From the NCBI GenBank assembly GCA_947498125.1, contig CANMJH010000002.1:935001-999000 (forward strand): 64,000 nt of DNA, in the 5' to 3' direction. The position numbers were made by a program, and so were the translations under genes. Below are positions 1 to 8,196 of the stretch, one piece after another (position 1 is the stretch's first letter; every line of letters starts with the position of its first letter). This DNA comes from an uncultured Nioella sp. (GTDB lineage: Bacteria > Pseudomonadota > Alphaproteobacteria > Rhodobacterales > Rhodobacteraceae). The notes under the pieces were generated by a model. It ran no database searches, was not told the DNA's origin, and saw only the letters and a program-made list of their open reading frames with translations.

Positions 1-1313
1 TGGACGAAGGATTCCCCTATGCGCCGATCTGCGACGCGCGGATTTATTTGCGTAACCGCGTTTCGGGATCGCGCACCAGCCGTGAGGCGATTGCCGAGTT
101 CCTGCGTGAGAATGTGATCTTCGGTGATAGCCTCGTGAACCTGATCAAAGGCACACTTTATGAAGATGCCTATCTGGAAACCGCAGAAGAAGTAGAAACC
201 GAGGATGTCGGCGCTGTCGTGGAATCGCTCGGGCAGGCCAACCTGTCGCGTTTCCCTGTGATGCGCGCGTCGCCCGGTTTTGACCTCATCGGCGCTGAAG
301 GCGGGATGGAGGCTGGTAGCTGGTACGCGGTCGAGGACGCGCCCGGCATTTATTCATCAGTTATGCAGCCCGGTCAGATCCACGGTGATATCCTGAATCG
401 GCAAGGCGAAACCAATTGGTTTGATGGCATCGAAAACAACGCCAATGTCTATCTTGTCGCCTTCGATATGACCCATTTTGAGATCGGCTACGAACTGGGA
501 ACGGATCACCCATCCTTTGGCTGGTCCTCGCGCCCGCATGGCAATGGCCGGGATTGGCGGATTGATGGACCTGACGGCATCGACAGCCCTGCACCGCTTG
601 AGATGGTGGGTATGCTCAGCCCCTCATACACAGAACGCGTCGCGGCCACGTTTACGGGCGGGTATAAGCGCGATCACGGGGCATTTCGGTATGGCGATAT
701 GGCGACGTTTAACCAAGGCCACCACTATGGGTTCTTGGTAAATGGCGTTATGCTAAGCCGTTTGTGGCCCGGCCTTTCGACAATCTATGTGCTCGATGAT
801 GGCACATTCGGCATGACAACTTGGACCGAGGAACTGGGCGAAGAGTTGTTGCCGCGCCTGCGGTTTGCGCGCCAAAATGGTGTGCCCCTGATCAACCCCG
901 ATCCTGAGACAGGTGAAAGCGTTCCGGGCGACCGCGTGCGCCAATGGGGCCCGGGCAATTGGTCTGGGTCTGCCGATGCGCAGCTGCGGACATTGCGCGC
1001 GGGCAGCTGTCTGCGTGAAGTGAATGGCCGGCAATTCCTGATCTACGCCTATTTCAGCTCGGTCACGCCCTCGGCGATGGCGCGAACTTTTCAGGCCTAT
1101 GACTGCGATTATGCTATGCTGATGGACATGAACAGTCAGGAACACACCTATATGGCGCTCTATCCTGAGACTGAGGATGAAGAATGGATTGAGGCCGAGC
1201 ATCTGGTGTCCGGCATGTCCAGTGTTGACCAGCGCAGCCGCGGTGGCACGATCCCGCGCTTTGTGGGCTTCGCCGATAACCGTGATTTCTTTTATATTCT
1301 GCGCCGCGAGTAA
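1..1313 (+). CDS. Secreted-type protein, possible phosphodiester glycosidase-like domain (5' end cut off)
   Basis: The frame is open from base 3, so the N-terminus lies outside the window; the TTG near base 48 is only an internal codon. About 436 residues are visible. The C-terminal half has segments such as FTGGYKRDHGAFRYGD, GHHYGFLVNG, GTFGMTTW and AYDCDYAMLMDMN, which recall the fold of phosphodiester glycosidase (NAGPA/DUF2233) proteins; this assignment is tentative and the catalytic residues are not identified. It ends 21 bases before an FGE-fold gene with a perfect AGGAGG ribosome site, so the two are probably one operon. Function unknown; it could act on an envelope polysaccharide, but that is inference. 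Confidence 0.6.
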   Translation, partial: DEGFPYAPICDARIYLRNRVSGSRTSREAIAEFLRENVIFGDSLVNLIKGTLYEDAYLETAEEVETEDVGAVVESLGQANLSRFPVMRASPGFDLIGAEGGMEAGSWYAVEDAPGIYSSVMQPGQIHGDILNRQGETNWFDGIENNANVYLVAFDMTHFEIGYELGTDHPSFGWSSRPHGNGRDWRIDGPDGIDSPAPLEMVGMLSPSYTERVAATFTGGYKRDHGAFRYGDMATFNQGHHYGFLVNGVMLSRLWPGLSTIYVLDDGTFGMTTWTEELGEELLPRLRFARQNGVPLINPDPETGESVPGDRVRQWGPGNWSGSADAQLRTLRAGSCLREVNGRQFLIYAYFSSVTPSAMARTFQAYDCDYAMLMDMNSQEHTYMALYPETEDEEWIEAEHLVSGMSSVDQRSRGGTIPRFVGFADNRDFFYILRRE

Positions 1314-1334
1314 TATTAAAACCAGGAGGTTTCG

Positions 1335-2327
1335 ATGAGACAGATCACCCGTTTGCTGACCGCTCTTGCCCTTGCAGTGACCGGAGGCAGCGCGGGGGCG
1401 CAGAGTCTGTCTGATCTAAACGAAACCATGTTCCGCGAGATGCAGGACGTGCGCGGCGTCTCGGGCGCCGAGATCCGGCGCATCCGCAATATCTTTGCCG
1501 GGTCCTCATATATTGGGCAAGGGAACCCATCGGTCACGCGTCATGCGATGACGCCTGAAGAGGCTGCTGGGCGCATTGGTGGCTCGGTTGCCGCCGTTCA
1601 ATCCAGCTATCGCAATGCGCAATGGGAACGGATCTGCGGAGGGCGCTATCGCGCGCCTTTGTACGACCCTGCAACCCAAAGTCCTGAAGATGCCGAAGTG
1701 TGCGTGGATATGTTTGAATATCCCAATGTGCCAATGGTCTATCCGGTGGTTTGGGTGCGCGCCAATGAGGCTCATGCGCTTTGCCAAGCGGAAGGCGGCC
1801 GAATGGGCGATGCCCATGAATGGGAAGGCGCGGCAGCAGGGGCGCTGTTAGAGCCTGATTACGCGTTTCATCTTGGCAGCCCGCAAGCGATGCGCAATTG
1901 GCATAACAGCCGGTGGTCCAATACCAGCAATCAATATTCTATCGGCTCTTGGCGTTCGGGCGTTTGCGCGACGGGTAGTTTTAAAAGCAGTGGGTGCAAT
2001 GGCGGCAGTTTCAACGGGTGCGGGTCAAACACCTATCCGGCGGGATCATTCCCGCAATGCCGTAGCCCGTTGGGGGCATATGATATTGACGGCAATGCTG
2101 CCGAGCATATGAATTTGCCTTTGAACGAAAGCCAGATGGCCAGCCGCGGTTCTACGACCCTTGGCGTGACCGAGATGAAGGGCAGCTGGTTTATTTGGGA
2201 TACGGTCCGTGCCCATGAACATTGGGCGCGCTGGCGGGCGCCGTTCTGGCATGGCTCGCGGGTTTTGGCGACGAACAGCCACAGGAATTACCACCTCGGG
2301 TTTCGCTGTTTTCATGATGTGAATTGA
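1335..2327 (+). CDS. Secreted formylglycine-generating-enzyme-fold (FGE-sulfatase) protein
   Basis: A 330-residue protein with a signal peptide ending near GAQ (residue 23). From about residue 100 it follows the FGE-sulfatase/SUMF1 layout: PVVWVRANEAHALC, GGRMGDAHEWEGAAAG, NTYPAGSFPQC, YDIDGNAAEHM, KGSWF and the terminal LGFRC. The canonical GNVWEWC block is changed to GNAAEHMN, so the cysteine expected there in catalytic FGEs is missing and formylglycine synthesis is unlikely. It may be a binding or structural member of the fold. The start at 1335 is fixed by AGGAGG seven bases upstream. It follows the cut-off gene by 21 bases and faces a convergent gene across a strong terminator. Confidence 0.85.
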   Translation: MRQITRLLTALALAVTGGSAGAQSLSDLNETMFREMQDVRGVSGAEIRRIRNIFAGSSYIGQGNPSVTRHAMTPEEAAGRIGGSVAAVQSSYRNAQWERICGGRYRAPLYDPATQSPEDAEVCVDMFEYPNVPMVYPVVWVRANEAHALCQAEGGRMGDAHEWEGAAAGALLEPDYAFHLGSPQAMRNWHNSRWSNTSNQYSIGSWRSGVCATGSFKSSGCNGGSFNGCGSNTYPAGSFPQCRSPLGAYDIDGNAAEHMNLPLNESQMASRGSTTLGVTEMKGSWFIWDTVRAHEHWARWRAPFWHGSRVLATNSHRNYHLGFRCFHDVN

Positions 2328-2400
2328 ACTTACGGGGGGGATCAGCGCCATCAAGCGCGCCCACCCACCCACCCCGCGCTTGACGGCGCTTCAGAATGTA

Positions 2401-2434
2401 GGAAAAGGCCGGACTTTTCAGCCCGGCCTTTTCC
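2401..2434. terminator. Bidirectional intrinsic terminator
   Basis: A perfect 12-base inverted repeat (2401-2412 and 2423-2434, loop of 10) has A-rich and T-rich outer arms. It sits between the convergent ends at 2327 and 2464 and can serve both directions. Confidence 0.85.
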
Positions 2435-2463
2435 AATGAAGTCACTTCAAATCAGTAGCTCTT

Positions 2464-3948
2464 TTAGCGGCTTGCCAACTGAATTGCAGGCCGCGAAATC
2501 GCGCCCTCGGAATTCAATAATCCCGCATAGGTGCCATCCATCAACAAGCTTTCCAGATCCACTGCGCGCCCATCGACGAAGGCAGTACGGCTTACCAAAC
2601 GAATGCCGTGGCTATAATCGGCATATTCCGAGCCATGAACGGTAGATAGAGGTTGGATCGGGTTGCCGCCGGGGCGGTGCCAGCCATAAATCGCCACGCG
2701 GCCGGGGGACCGGGCAAGGCGGTTGGTCAGGACGAGATCCTTCTTGTGGCCGGCGACCAGCATGCCAATACGGCCACCCGCATTTGCGCGCTGTGTTTCC
2801 ACGGTCGCGTTGTGGCGCGCGAAATAGGACGTCGAGGACATTTGCGAACCGGGTTGCATGGGCGATGGCGACAACCGCAAGTCAGCTTGCGCGTAAATTG
2901 CATCGACCATCCGCGTGGTGGGCAACATCATGTCAAACGCGTCAGCGATTTGACCGGCAGCGGATAGCCCTAGCGGCACACGCATGAAATCACGATCACT
3001 GCCCACGGCTAGATAGTCAGGTGTTACGCAAATGGTAATCTGCGCGGCGCGGCCATTGGGAAGAACGCCAGTGAAGCTGACAGGGGCAAGATCACGCAAG
3101 AAGTCGGGGACATTGCCACTCAGCACTTCACGCGCGACAAGGGCGTCGCGATTTGTGCCCGAGGCATTTTGAATCGACGCCACAAATTCCGACCCGCCAA
3201 CAGCGTTGCGAGACCGACGCGGGATTTCGCGGGCCAGACGGCTGTTGCAAGAATTTGCATTGCGGTTAAAGGCTGGGCCGGTATCTGCGGTGGCATTTGG
3301 AAGCGCGGCGAGCATTACCGTCTCAGCGGGCGCTGCGGCGGCAACGACTGTCGGAACGATTTCAAGATCGGCAGGACGCAGTGTGGGGCGCAGGCTTGTC
3401 GAAAGAGCGGCTGCAATGGATGCATCCGCAATCAACTCTTCATCTATCACAATCTCACCCGGACGGAGGGCAGGGCGGACGGCTGCAATAAGCACGGGAG
3501 TTGTTTCGGGCGCTTGAGCTGCGGCCAAAGCCTCAATCCGGGCAGGGCGCGGTTGCGACTCAACCGGGGGGCGGCCTGCGATAACGCGGTGTAAGCCGGG
3601 TGCCGGGCCATCTTCTACAACAATTTCGGCGCCGAGGCTGACAGGAGGCAAGGCCGCCGGAATCAGGCGTTCTGGACCAGAAAGTTCTTCGGTTGGGGCC
3701 AAAACGGCAGTTTGCGGAACGTCAAGGGCCCCCAAAGAGGGCTGCGGCAGGGCCGCCTCAGACGGTGGAATTTCCAATCCGGCCATGCGCACGGCAGGCA
3801 CGATCTTGGTGACTGAAAGCGTGAAAATCGACGCACATAAAGCCGCAGATACCGCGAGCGTTCCCAGAACGGCGGTGGTGGAGTTTAGAAACTCAGGCTG
3901 TGTTGCTCGATCCCGCTTGTTCAGCAGGTTATGAAAACTGTCCCTCAT
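2464..3948 (-). CDS. Membrane-anchored Ala/Pro-rich protein of unknown function
   Basis: A 494-residue protein with a short cytoplasmic N-terminus, one membrane segment at about residues 24-50, a long Ala/Pro/Val-rich low-complexity stretch (about 55-220) and a compact C-terminal region (about 230-494). The C-terminal region holds the segments AGHKKDLVLTNRLARSPGR, IYGWHRP, STVHGSEYADYSHGIRLV and FVDGRAV. The His/Tyr/Asp-rich segment around HGSEYADYSHG suggests an enzymatic or metal-binding site, but I do not recognise the family. The likely topology places the C-terminal domain in the periplasm on a flexible stalk. It is transcribed towards the two secreted proteins at 1-2327 and may share an envelope role with them; that is inference. 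Confidence 0.8.
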   Translation of the reverse strand: MRDSFHNLLNKRDRATQPEFLNSTTAVLGTLAVSAALCASIFTLSVTKIVPAVRMAGLEIPPSEAALPQPSLGALDVPQTAVLAPTEELSGPERLIPAALPPVSLGAEIVVEDGPAPGLHRVIAGRPPVESQPRPARIEALAAAQAPETTPVLIAAVRPALRPGEIVIDEELIADASIAAALSTSLRPTLRPADLEIVPTVVAAAAPAETVMLAALPNATADTGPAFNRNANSCNSRLAREIPRRSRNAVGGSEFVASIQNASGTNRDALVAREVLSGNVPDFLRDLAPVSFTGVLPNGRAAQITICVTPDYLAVGSDRDFMRVPLGLSAAGQIADAFDMMLPTTRMVDAIYAQADLRLSPSPMQPGSQMSSTSYFARHNATVETQRANAGGRIGMLVAGHKKDLVLTNRLARSPGRVAIYGWHRPGGNPIQPLSTVHGSEYADYSHGIRLVSRTAFVDGRAVDLESLLMDGTYAGLLNSEGAISRPAIQLASR

Positions 3949-4024
3949 GACATCAGCATTACGCCCAAGCGTTTAAGGAAACAAGAATCAGGTAACGTGT
4001 AAGGCGGTATAACCTATTTTACGG

Positions 4025-4078
4025 CAAAAAATTGCCACAATGCTGCGTGCGCGAGCGGTTTTTCGCACATGCAGCATT
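4025..4078 (-). terminator. Terminator of the arabinofuranose operon
   Basis: Just after the stop of the last operon gene, AATGCTGC (4039-4046) plus GTGCG (4047-4051) pair with CGCAC (4064-4068) and GCAGCATT (4071-4078). Read on the minus strand, the hairpin is followed by a run of six T at about 4025-4030. Confidence 0.6.
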
Positions 4079-4083
4079 ACCCG

Positions 4084-4818
4084 TTAGATCGACATCTTCT
4101 TAAAGATCGCTTCAGGAATGTTGCGAATTATCATCATAACCAGCCACCAAATCGGGCGTACATATATGATATTACGAGATTTTTCGACGGCCTTGTAGAT
4201 CGCCTCACCCAGCTCTTCTGGCTCGGCTGTCAGTTTGCCGGGCAGGTCCATGCCTTCCGTCATCGAGGTGTTTACGAAACCGGGCAAAACCGTCACCACA
4301 TGGACGTTTTCTTTCGCCAACCGGTTGCGCAAGCCAGACAGGAACGCGGTAAAGCCTGCCTTCGCCGACCCGTAGATGTAATTTGTGGCGCGTCCCCGGT
4401 CACCAGCGACAGAACTGATTCCCACCAATGTGCCGTATTTGCGGGCTGCAAAGCGCTCGGAAAGCTCGCCGAGGATCAAGGCAGGCCCTTCGAAATTGGC
4501 GCGAAGGACGCGGGCGGCGGCCAATGGATGACGCATACTTTCATCGTGATCGCCCATGAACCCCACTGCGGTAACAGCGATTTGCGGGAGCTCGGGTAAA
4601 TTGTCAACGAAATGGGAATGGTCTTCAATGGCAACCGCGTCGAACTCATGCAGTGTCACGGTCACGCCATAGCGGGTTTCCAGATCGGCCTTGTCGGCCT
4701 CTAGGCTGGCGACATTGCGCGCGGCCAATTGGATGGGATAGCCCTTGGCGGCAAAGACATGGGCGGTGGCGCGGGCAATGTCGGATCGCGCGCCGAGGAT
4801 CAGGACAGGTTCGGTCAC
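4084..4818 (-). CDS. SDR oxidoreductase, DprE2-like (decaprenyl-P-2-keto-arabinose reductase)
   Basis: A 244-residue short-chain dehydrogenase. The nucleotide-binding motif is GARSDIARATAHVFAAKG near residue 8, and the catalytic Ser/Tyr/Lys set appears as GISSVAGDRG and YIYGSAKAGF. In mycobacteria DprE2 reduces the 2-keto intermediate made by DprE1 to decaprenylphosphoryl-D-arabinofuranose with NADH. A paired DprE1-like gene immediately upstream, with a four-base GTGA start/stop overlap, supports the same role here. The start codon is GTG at 4816-4818. The C-terminal stretch PIWWLVMMIIRNIPEAIFKK looks membrane-associated, as expected for a lipid substrate. Last gene of a four-gene operon. Confidence 0.85.
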   Translation of the reverse strand: MTEPVLILGARSDIARATAHVFAAKGYPIQLAARNVASLEADKADLETRYGVTVTLHEFDAVAIEDHSHFVDNLPELPQIAVTAVGFMGDHDESMRHPLAAARVLRANFEGPALILGELSERFAARKYGTLVGISSVAGDRGRATNYIYGSAKAGFTAFLSGLRNRLAKENVHVVTVLPGFVNTSMTEGMDLPGKLTAEPEELGEAIYKAVEKSRNIIYVRPIWWLVMMIIRNIPEAIFKKMSI

Positions 4819-6134
4819 AGGATGAGCCTTTCAGATTGGCTTGAGGCAAATTGGTCAAGACCGCGCGCGCGTCGCCATGTGGCGAATTCCTCCATGCGCG
4901 GGTCAGATTGATGGGCGATCGAGGCGGGAAGGCGGGCATCTTTGGTCAGATAGAACCGTCCGCTATGCTCTAGCGTGATGGCATCGAGACGCGGTAGCAG
5001 ATCGCCGGTCGCCTCGGTGTTGGGAAAGTCCATGGCCAGCGTATAGCCCTCCATGGGAAAGGACATTGGGCCAGCGCCGGGGCCAAATCGCTTTAAAACG
5101 CAAAGGAACGAGGCTTGTCCTGTCTCGGCCGTTGCTTCAAGGATTTTGGTCAACCCAGCTTCGGCTTTGTCCAACGGCAAAGCGCATTGAAATTGTAGAA
5201 ACCCGCGCTTTCCGTAAAGCTTGTTCCAATGCCGGATGGCATCCAGTGGGAAGAAGTAGCTGTCCCAATCAACGATCCGGTCTTTTGGGGTCAACGCACC
5301 TTTCCAATAGTAAAGGTAGTTGAAGGCCCGAACGCTGAAGGGATTGAGAACAAAATTCGGCAGGTGAAAGGGGAATGTCCGCTTAGTGCGTTTTGGCACG
5401 TTTAGCGGATCGGTATGATAGCGCGCAGGCAATTCGCCGGGGTTGGCGTGATCACCGAGCATGACCAGAGATCGGCCCAAGCGCTCACCTTTGGCGGCGC
5501 AATCTATCCATGCTACTGAATACGGGCGGTCGAGATTGTCCTCAAAGCAAGTCATCGCGGCCTTCAAATCTTTTGCGGCGTGAGTGATTTGCCTGATCCA
5601 ACCCGAACGCACAGGCCGAAGCCGGATCGCGCAGCGTAAAATGATACCGGTCAGGCCCATTCCGCCAATTGTGTAGTGGAACAGCTCGGGATCGGCGTCG
5701 CGCGAACAGCGGACTAAAGCTCCATCCGCCCCTACGAGGTCAATCCATTCGACCGAGGCGCGAAAGCTGCCATCGACGTGATGATTTTTACCGTGCACAT
5801 CTGATGCGATTGCGCCGCCAAGCGTTATCAACCGCGTGCCCGGCGTGACCAACGGGAACCATCCGCGCGGCAGGAAACTGTCGATGACGTCGGACAGCAG
5901 AACGCCGGCCTCTGCCTCTAAAATCCCTGTTTCGGGATCAAACCCGATCATCTTATTAAAGCCCAGCATCGACACGGTATTGCGTTTGCTAATTGCGCTG
6001 TCGCCATAAGACCGGCCATTGCCGCGCGCAATTGCTTGTCCTTTGGAGAGTGCGGCGCTCAGCGCGGCCTCGTCTTTCGGTGCTGTAACCCGCGCCTCTT
6101 GCGCCTCGAAATTACCCCAGCCGCTGATTTTCAT
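4815..6134 (-). CDS. FAD-dependent oxidase, DprE1-like (decaprenyl-P-ribose 2'-oxidase)
   Basis: A 439-residue FAD-binding oxidase. The start at 6134 is chosen because it overlaps the upstream stop as ATGA and begins MKISGWGNFE. Visible landmarks of DprE1 are ARGNGRSYGDSA (about 36-47), PGTRLITLGGAIASDVHGKNH (about 98-118), GGMGLTGII and RFYLTKDAR with the conserved Lys at 398. DprE1 oxidises the ribose 2'-OH of decaprenylphosphoryl-ribose. The position matching mycobacterial Cys387, the covalent benzothiazinone target, lies in GYTLAMDFP and is Ala367 (codon 5034-5036). Gene order and overlaps with UbiA, GtrA and the SDR gene support the arabinofuranose donor pathway. Confidence 0.88.
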   Translation of the reverse strand: MKISGWGNFEAQEARVTAPKDEAALSAALSKGQAIARGNGRSYGDSAISKRNTVSMLGFNKMIGFDPETGILEAEAGVLLSDVIDSFLPRGWFPLVTPGTRLITLGGAIASDVHGKNHHVDGSFRASVEWIDLVGADGALVRCSRDADPELFHYTIGGMGLTGIILRCAIRLRPVRSGWIRQITHAAKDLKAAMTCFEDNLDRPYSVAWIDCAAKGERLGRSLVMLGDHANPGELPARYHTDPLNVPKRTKRTFPFHLPNFVLNPFSVRAFNYLYYWKGALTPKDRIVDWDSYFFPLDAIRHWNKLYGKRGFLQFQCALPLDKAEAGLTKILEATAETGQASFLCVLKRFGPGAGPMSFPMEGYTLAMDFPNTEATGDLLPRLDAITLEHSGRFYLTKDARLPASIAHQSDPRMEEFATWRRARGLDQFASSQSERLIL

Positions 6135-6550
6135 GCCGTCCCCTCGCTGCGGGTAGAAAAGACATATCGGCGATCCAGCTCGTATTTCGTAACGTAGCCG
6201 ATAGCGAGTCCAATGATTGCACCCAACTCGCGCATCCCATCTGTGCCCCAAATCCTCCAAAACGCCCATTCGGTGCCCCAGAATATCGCGGTCGTGACTA
6301 GGCCCATCGCGGTATAAAGCGCGAATTTCGAGGAATGCGCTTTCAAGCCGGATGCGTCATCAAAAAAGATCCAGCGTTTATCCAGAATGTATTTCACGAC
6401 TAGGCCGGCGCCTGTGCCGATGATCACCGCAACCACAAAGTGGCTGGTGGTGTCCCCAAAGGCAAAGATCACGCGTTGCAGACCGAGATTGACGACGGTC
6501 GCAACAACGGCAAATGCGCCGTAGCGTATTGCCAGTTCGAAGCCGGTCAT
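6131..6550 (-). CDS. GtrA-family small membrane protein
   Basis: 139 residues with four predicted membrane segments and the GtrA landmarks VVNLGLQR, KYILDKRWIF and KYELDRRYVF. GtrA-family proteins are thought to help move polyprenyl-phosphate-linked sugars across the inner membrane. In the decaprenyl-phospho-arabinose setting this would be the flippase or flippase partner. The start at 6550 overlaps the UbiA stop as ATGA, and its own stop overlaps the oxidase start as ATGA, so translation is coupled through the operon. A longer in-frame start at 6595 would lie inside the upstream gene and is less likely. Confidence 0.87.
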   Translation of the reverse strand: MTGFELAIRYGAFAVVATVVNLGLQRVIFAFGDTTSHFVVAVIIGTGAGLVVKYILDKRWIFFDDASGLKAHSSKFALYTAMGLVTTAIFWGTEWAFWRIWGTDGMRELGAIIGLAIGYVTKYELDRRYVFSTRSEGTA

Positions 6551-7998
6551 ATCATCGCCGCCGCAGTAAAGAGGGCGATCATCATCAGTAGACAAATTTG
6601 ACTGACGCGGTCCGTGATTGAAAAGACCAGGGGGTCATCATGCATCCGTCCGCGATGTGTGACAAAGACCATGCGCATGATCCAATATAGCATGACCGCG
6701 TTCACACCCCATAGCAGCGTTGGCGAGGAGTAGCGGTCAATTGTCGAAGGATCGTTGAGATAAAGCGCCATGACAAGGACCGAGATTAGCCCAGACGATA
6801 CAGCGCATTGCGTGACAATTGGCAGGTCATCTGCCCGGTAACCGCGCCCGGCAATTTTGTCCCCCCCCGCAGCCGCCATGTCCTCAAGCTCGGCCTGCCG
6901 TTTGACAGCCGCCAGAGAAAAGAAAAAGAACATCGAAAGCGCAAGCAGCCAGATTGATGGAACAATCCCCATCGCTGCAGCGCCTGCGATAATTCGTAAG
7001 GTGTAGAGCCCGGCCAAAATACAAATATCCAGCATCTCTTTGCGCTTGAGCCACAAAGAATAGCTCATCGTCATGATGAAATAGAATACCATCGCCGCAA
7101 AGAACGTCATCCCAAGGGTAAGCGAGAGTAAGAAACCAGCCGCCAGCAAGACGGGCATTGCAACGCTGCCAATCGGCACGGGTAACAGGCCGGACGCCAA
7201 GGGACGCCGACATTTGCGCGCATGCATCCGGTCCGGGCCCAAATCCAAGAGGTCATTGAGCAGGTAACCGGCGCTGGCGATCAGCCCAAAGCAGATAAAG
7301 GCGATAAGACCTAAAAAGAGCCCCGACCAATTTGGCGTCAGGCTTGCGACGAGTGGCACAAAGACCAGCACGTTCTTCATCCATTGATGGGGGCGCATCG
7401 CACGCAAGATCGGGCGGGAGTACCCTTTTGAGGGTGCAAGATGGGTGACGGCCTTATTGGTTGCTTCAACCTCTTTACGGAATCCTGCATTGGCCCCAAC
7501 TGTTACGGCGGCGCTTGCGGTTTTCCATACCTCTAAATCTGCTTTGCTGTCGCCGATATAGGCGTAGCTGCCTTCCCCAAAGTGGTCATTGAGAAAACGG
7601 GCCTTTTCAGAGCCCTTCAGGTTTCGCTCGGCGTTTGTGCCATGCACCTCGTCAAAGAGGTCCAGATGAGCTGCAATTCGTTCGGCCAATTCCTGATCGC
7701 TTGCCGTGACAAGTGCGACGCGGCCACCGGCGGTGCGATGGGCTTTGATATAGTCAATGACCTCGGCCTCATAGGGCAGGCGGGTCACGTCAATATGGCG
7801 CGCTTCATCGGCCAAAAGGCGTTTGAGGGCAGGTTTGCCCTGTTTTAGCGCTTTTGCCGCGCGAAAAGGCACGCTGCCGCTTTGCGCCAGGGCCGCCCAA
7901 AAACATTCATACAGCATGTCCGAGCGCAATAATGTGCCATCAAGATCGACGGCCAGCACGCCCTCAGTTTTTACGGATTCGCCCATTGCTCTACCCAA
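6547..7998 (-). CDS. HAD phosphatase fused to UbiA prenyltransferase (decaprenyl-P phosphoribose synthase-like)
   Basis: A 483-residue fusion. Residues about 10-200 are a HAD domain with nucleophile motif DLDGTLLRSD, VTASD and GDSKADLEVW. Residues about 205-483 are a UbiA-type integral membrane domain with RPHQWMKNVLVF, NDLLDLGPDRMHARKCRRPLASG (the NDxxDxxxD motif) and a second Asp-rich site at MLDICILAGLY. In mycobacteria a UbiA enzyme joins phosphoribosyl pyrophosphate to decaprenyl phosphate and a separate phosphatase removes the 5-phosphate. Here both steps appear to be in one polypeptide; this is inference from domains and neighbours. It is the first gene of the operon. A second start at 7986 (MGESVK) is possible. 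Confidence 0.87.
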   Translation of the reverse strand: MGRAMGESVKTEGVLAVDLDGTLLRSDMLYECFWAALAQSGSVPFRAAKALKQGKPALKRLLADEARHIDVTRLPYEAEVIDYIKAHRTAGGRVALVTASDQELAERIAAHLDLFDEVHGTNAERNLKGSEKARFLNDHFGEGSYAYIGDSKADLEVWKTASAAVTVGANAGFRKEVEATNKAVTHLAPSKGYSRPILRAMRPHQWMKNVLVFVPLVASLTPNWSGLFLGLIAFICFGLIASAGYLLNDLLDLGPDRMHARKCRRPLASGLLPVPIGSVAMPVLLAAGFLLSLTLGMTFFAAMVFYFIMTMSYSLWLKRKEMLDICILAGLYTLRIIAGAAAMGIVPSIWLLALSMFFFFSLAAVKRQAELEDMAAAGGDKIAGRGYRADDLPIVTQCAVSSGLISVLVMALYLNDPSTIDRYSSPTLLWGVNAVMLYWIMRMVFVTHRGRMHDDPLVFSITDRVSQICLLMMIALFTAAAMI

Positions 7999-8196
7999 TT
8001 TGCCCCGATCCTAAGGCGGTATTCCACCCGGCCGGAAGTCATCTCTGCCCAGTTCTTACCGCGCATCAGGTCAAAGGCCCATGTTTTTCGAATGGAGAAA
8101 ATATGGTTTTCTTAAGAAGTTGCCCGCCATCCCCATCGACAGGGCCCTATGTGATTGGCTAAGATTTTGTATATTTTGATGAATTGGGCCCTGAAG

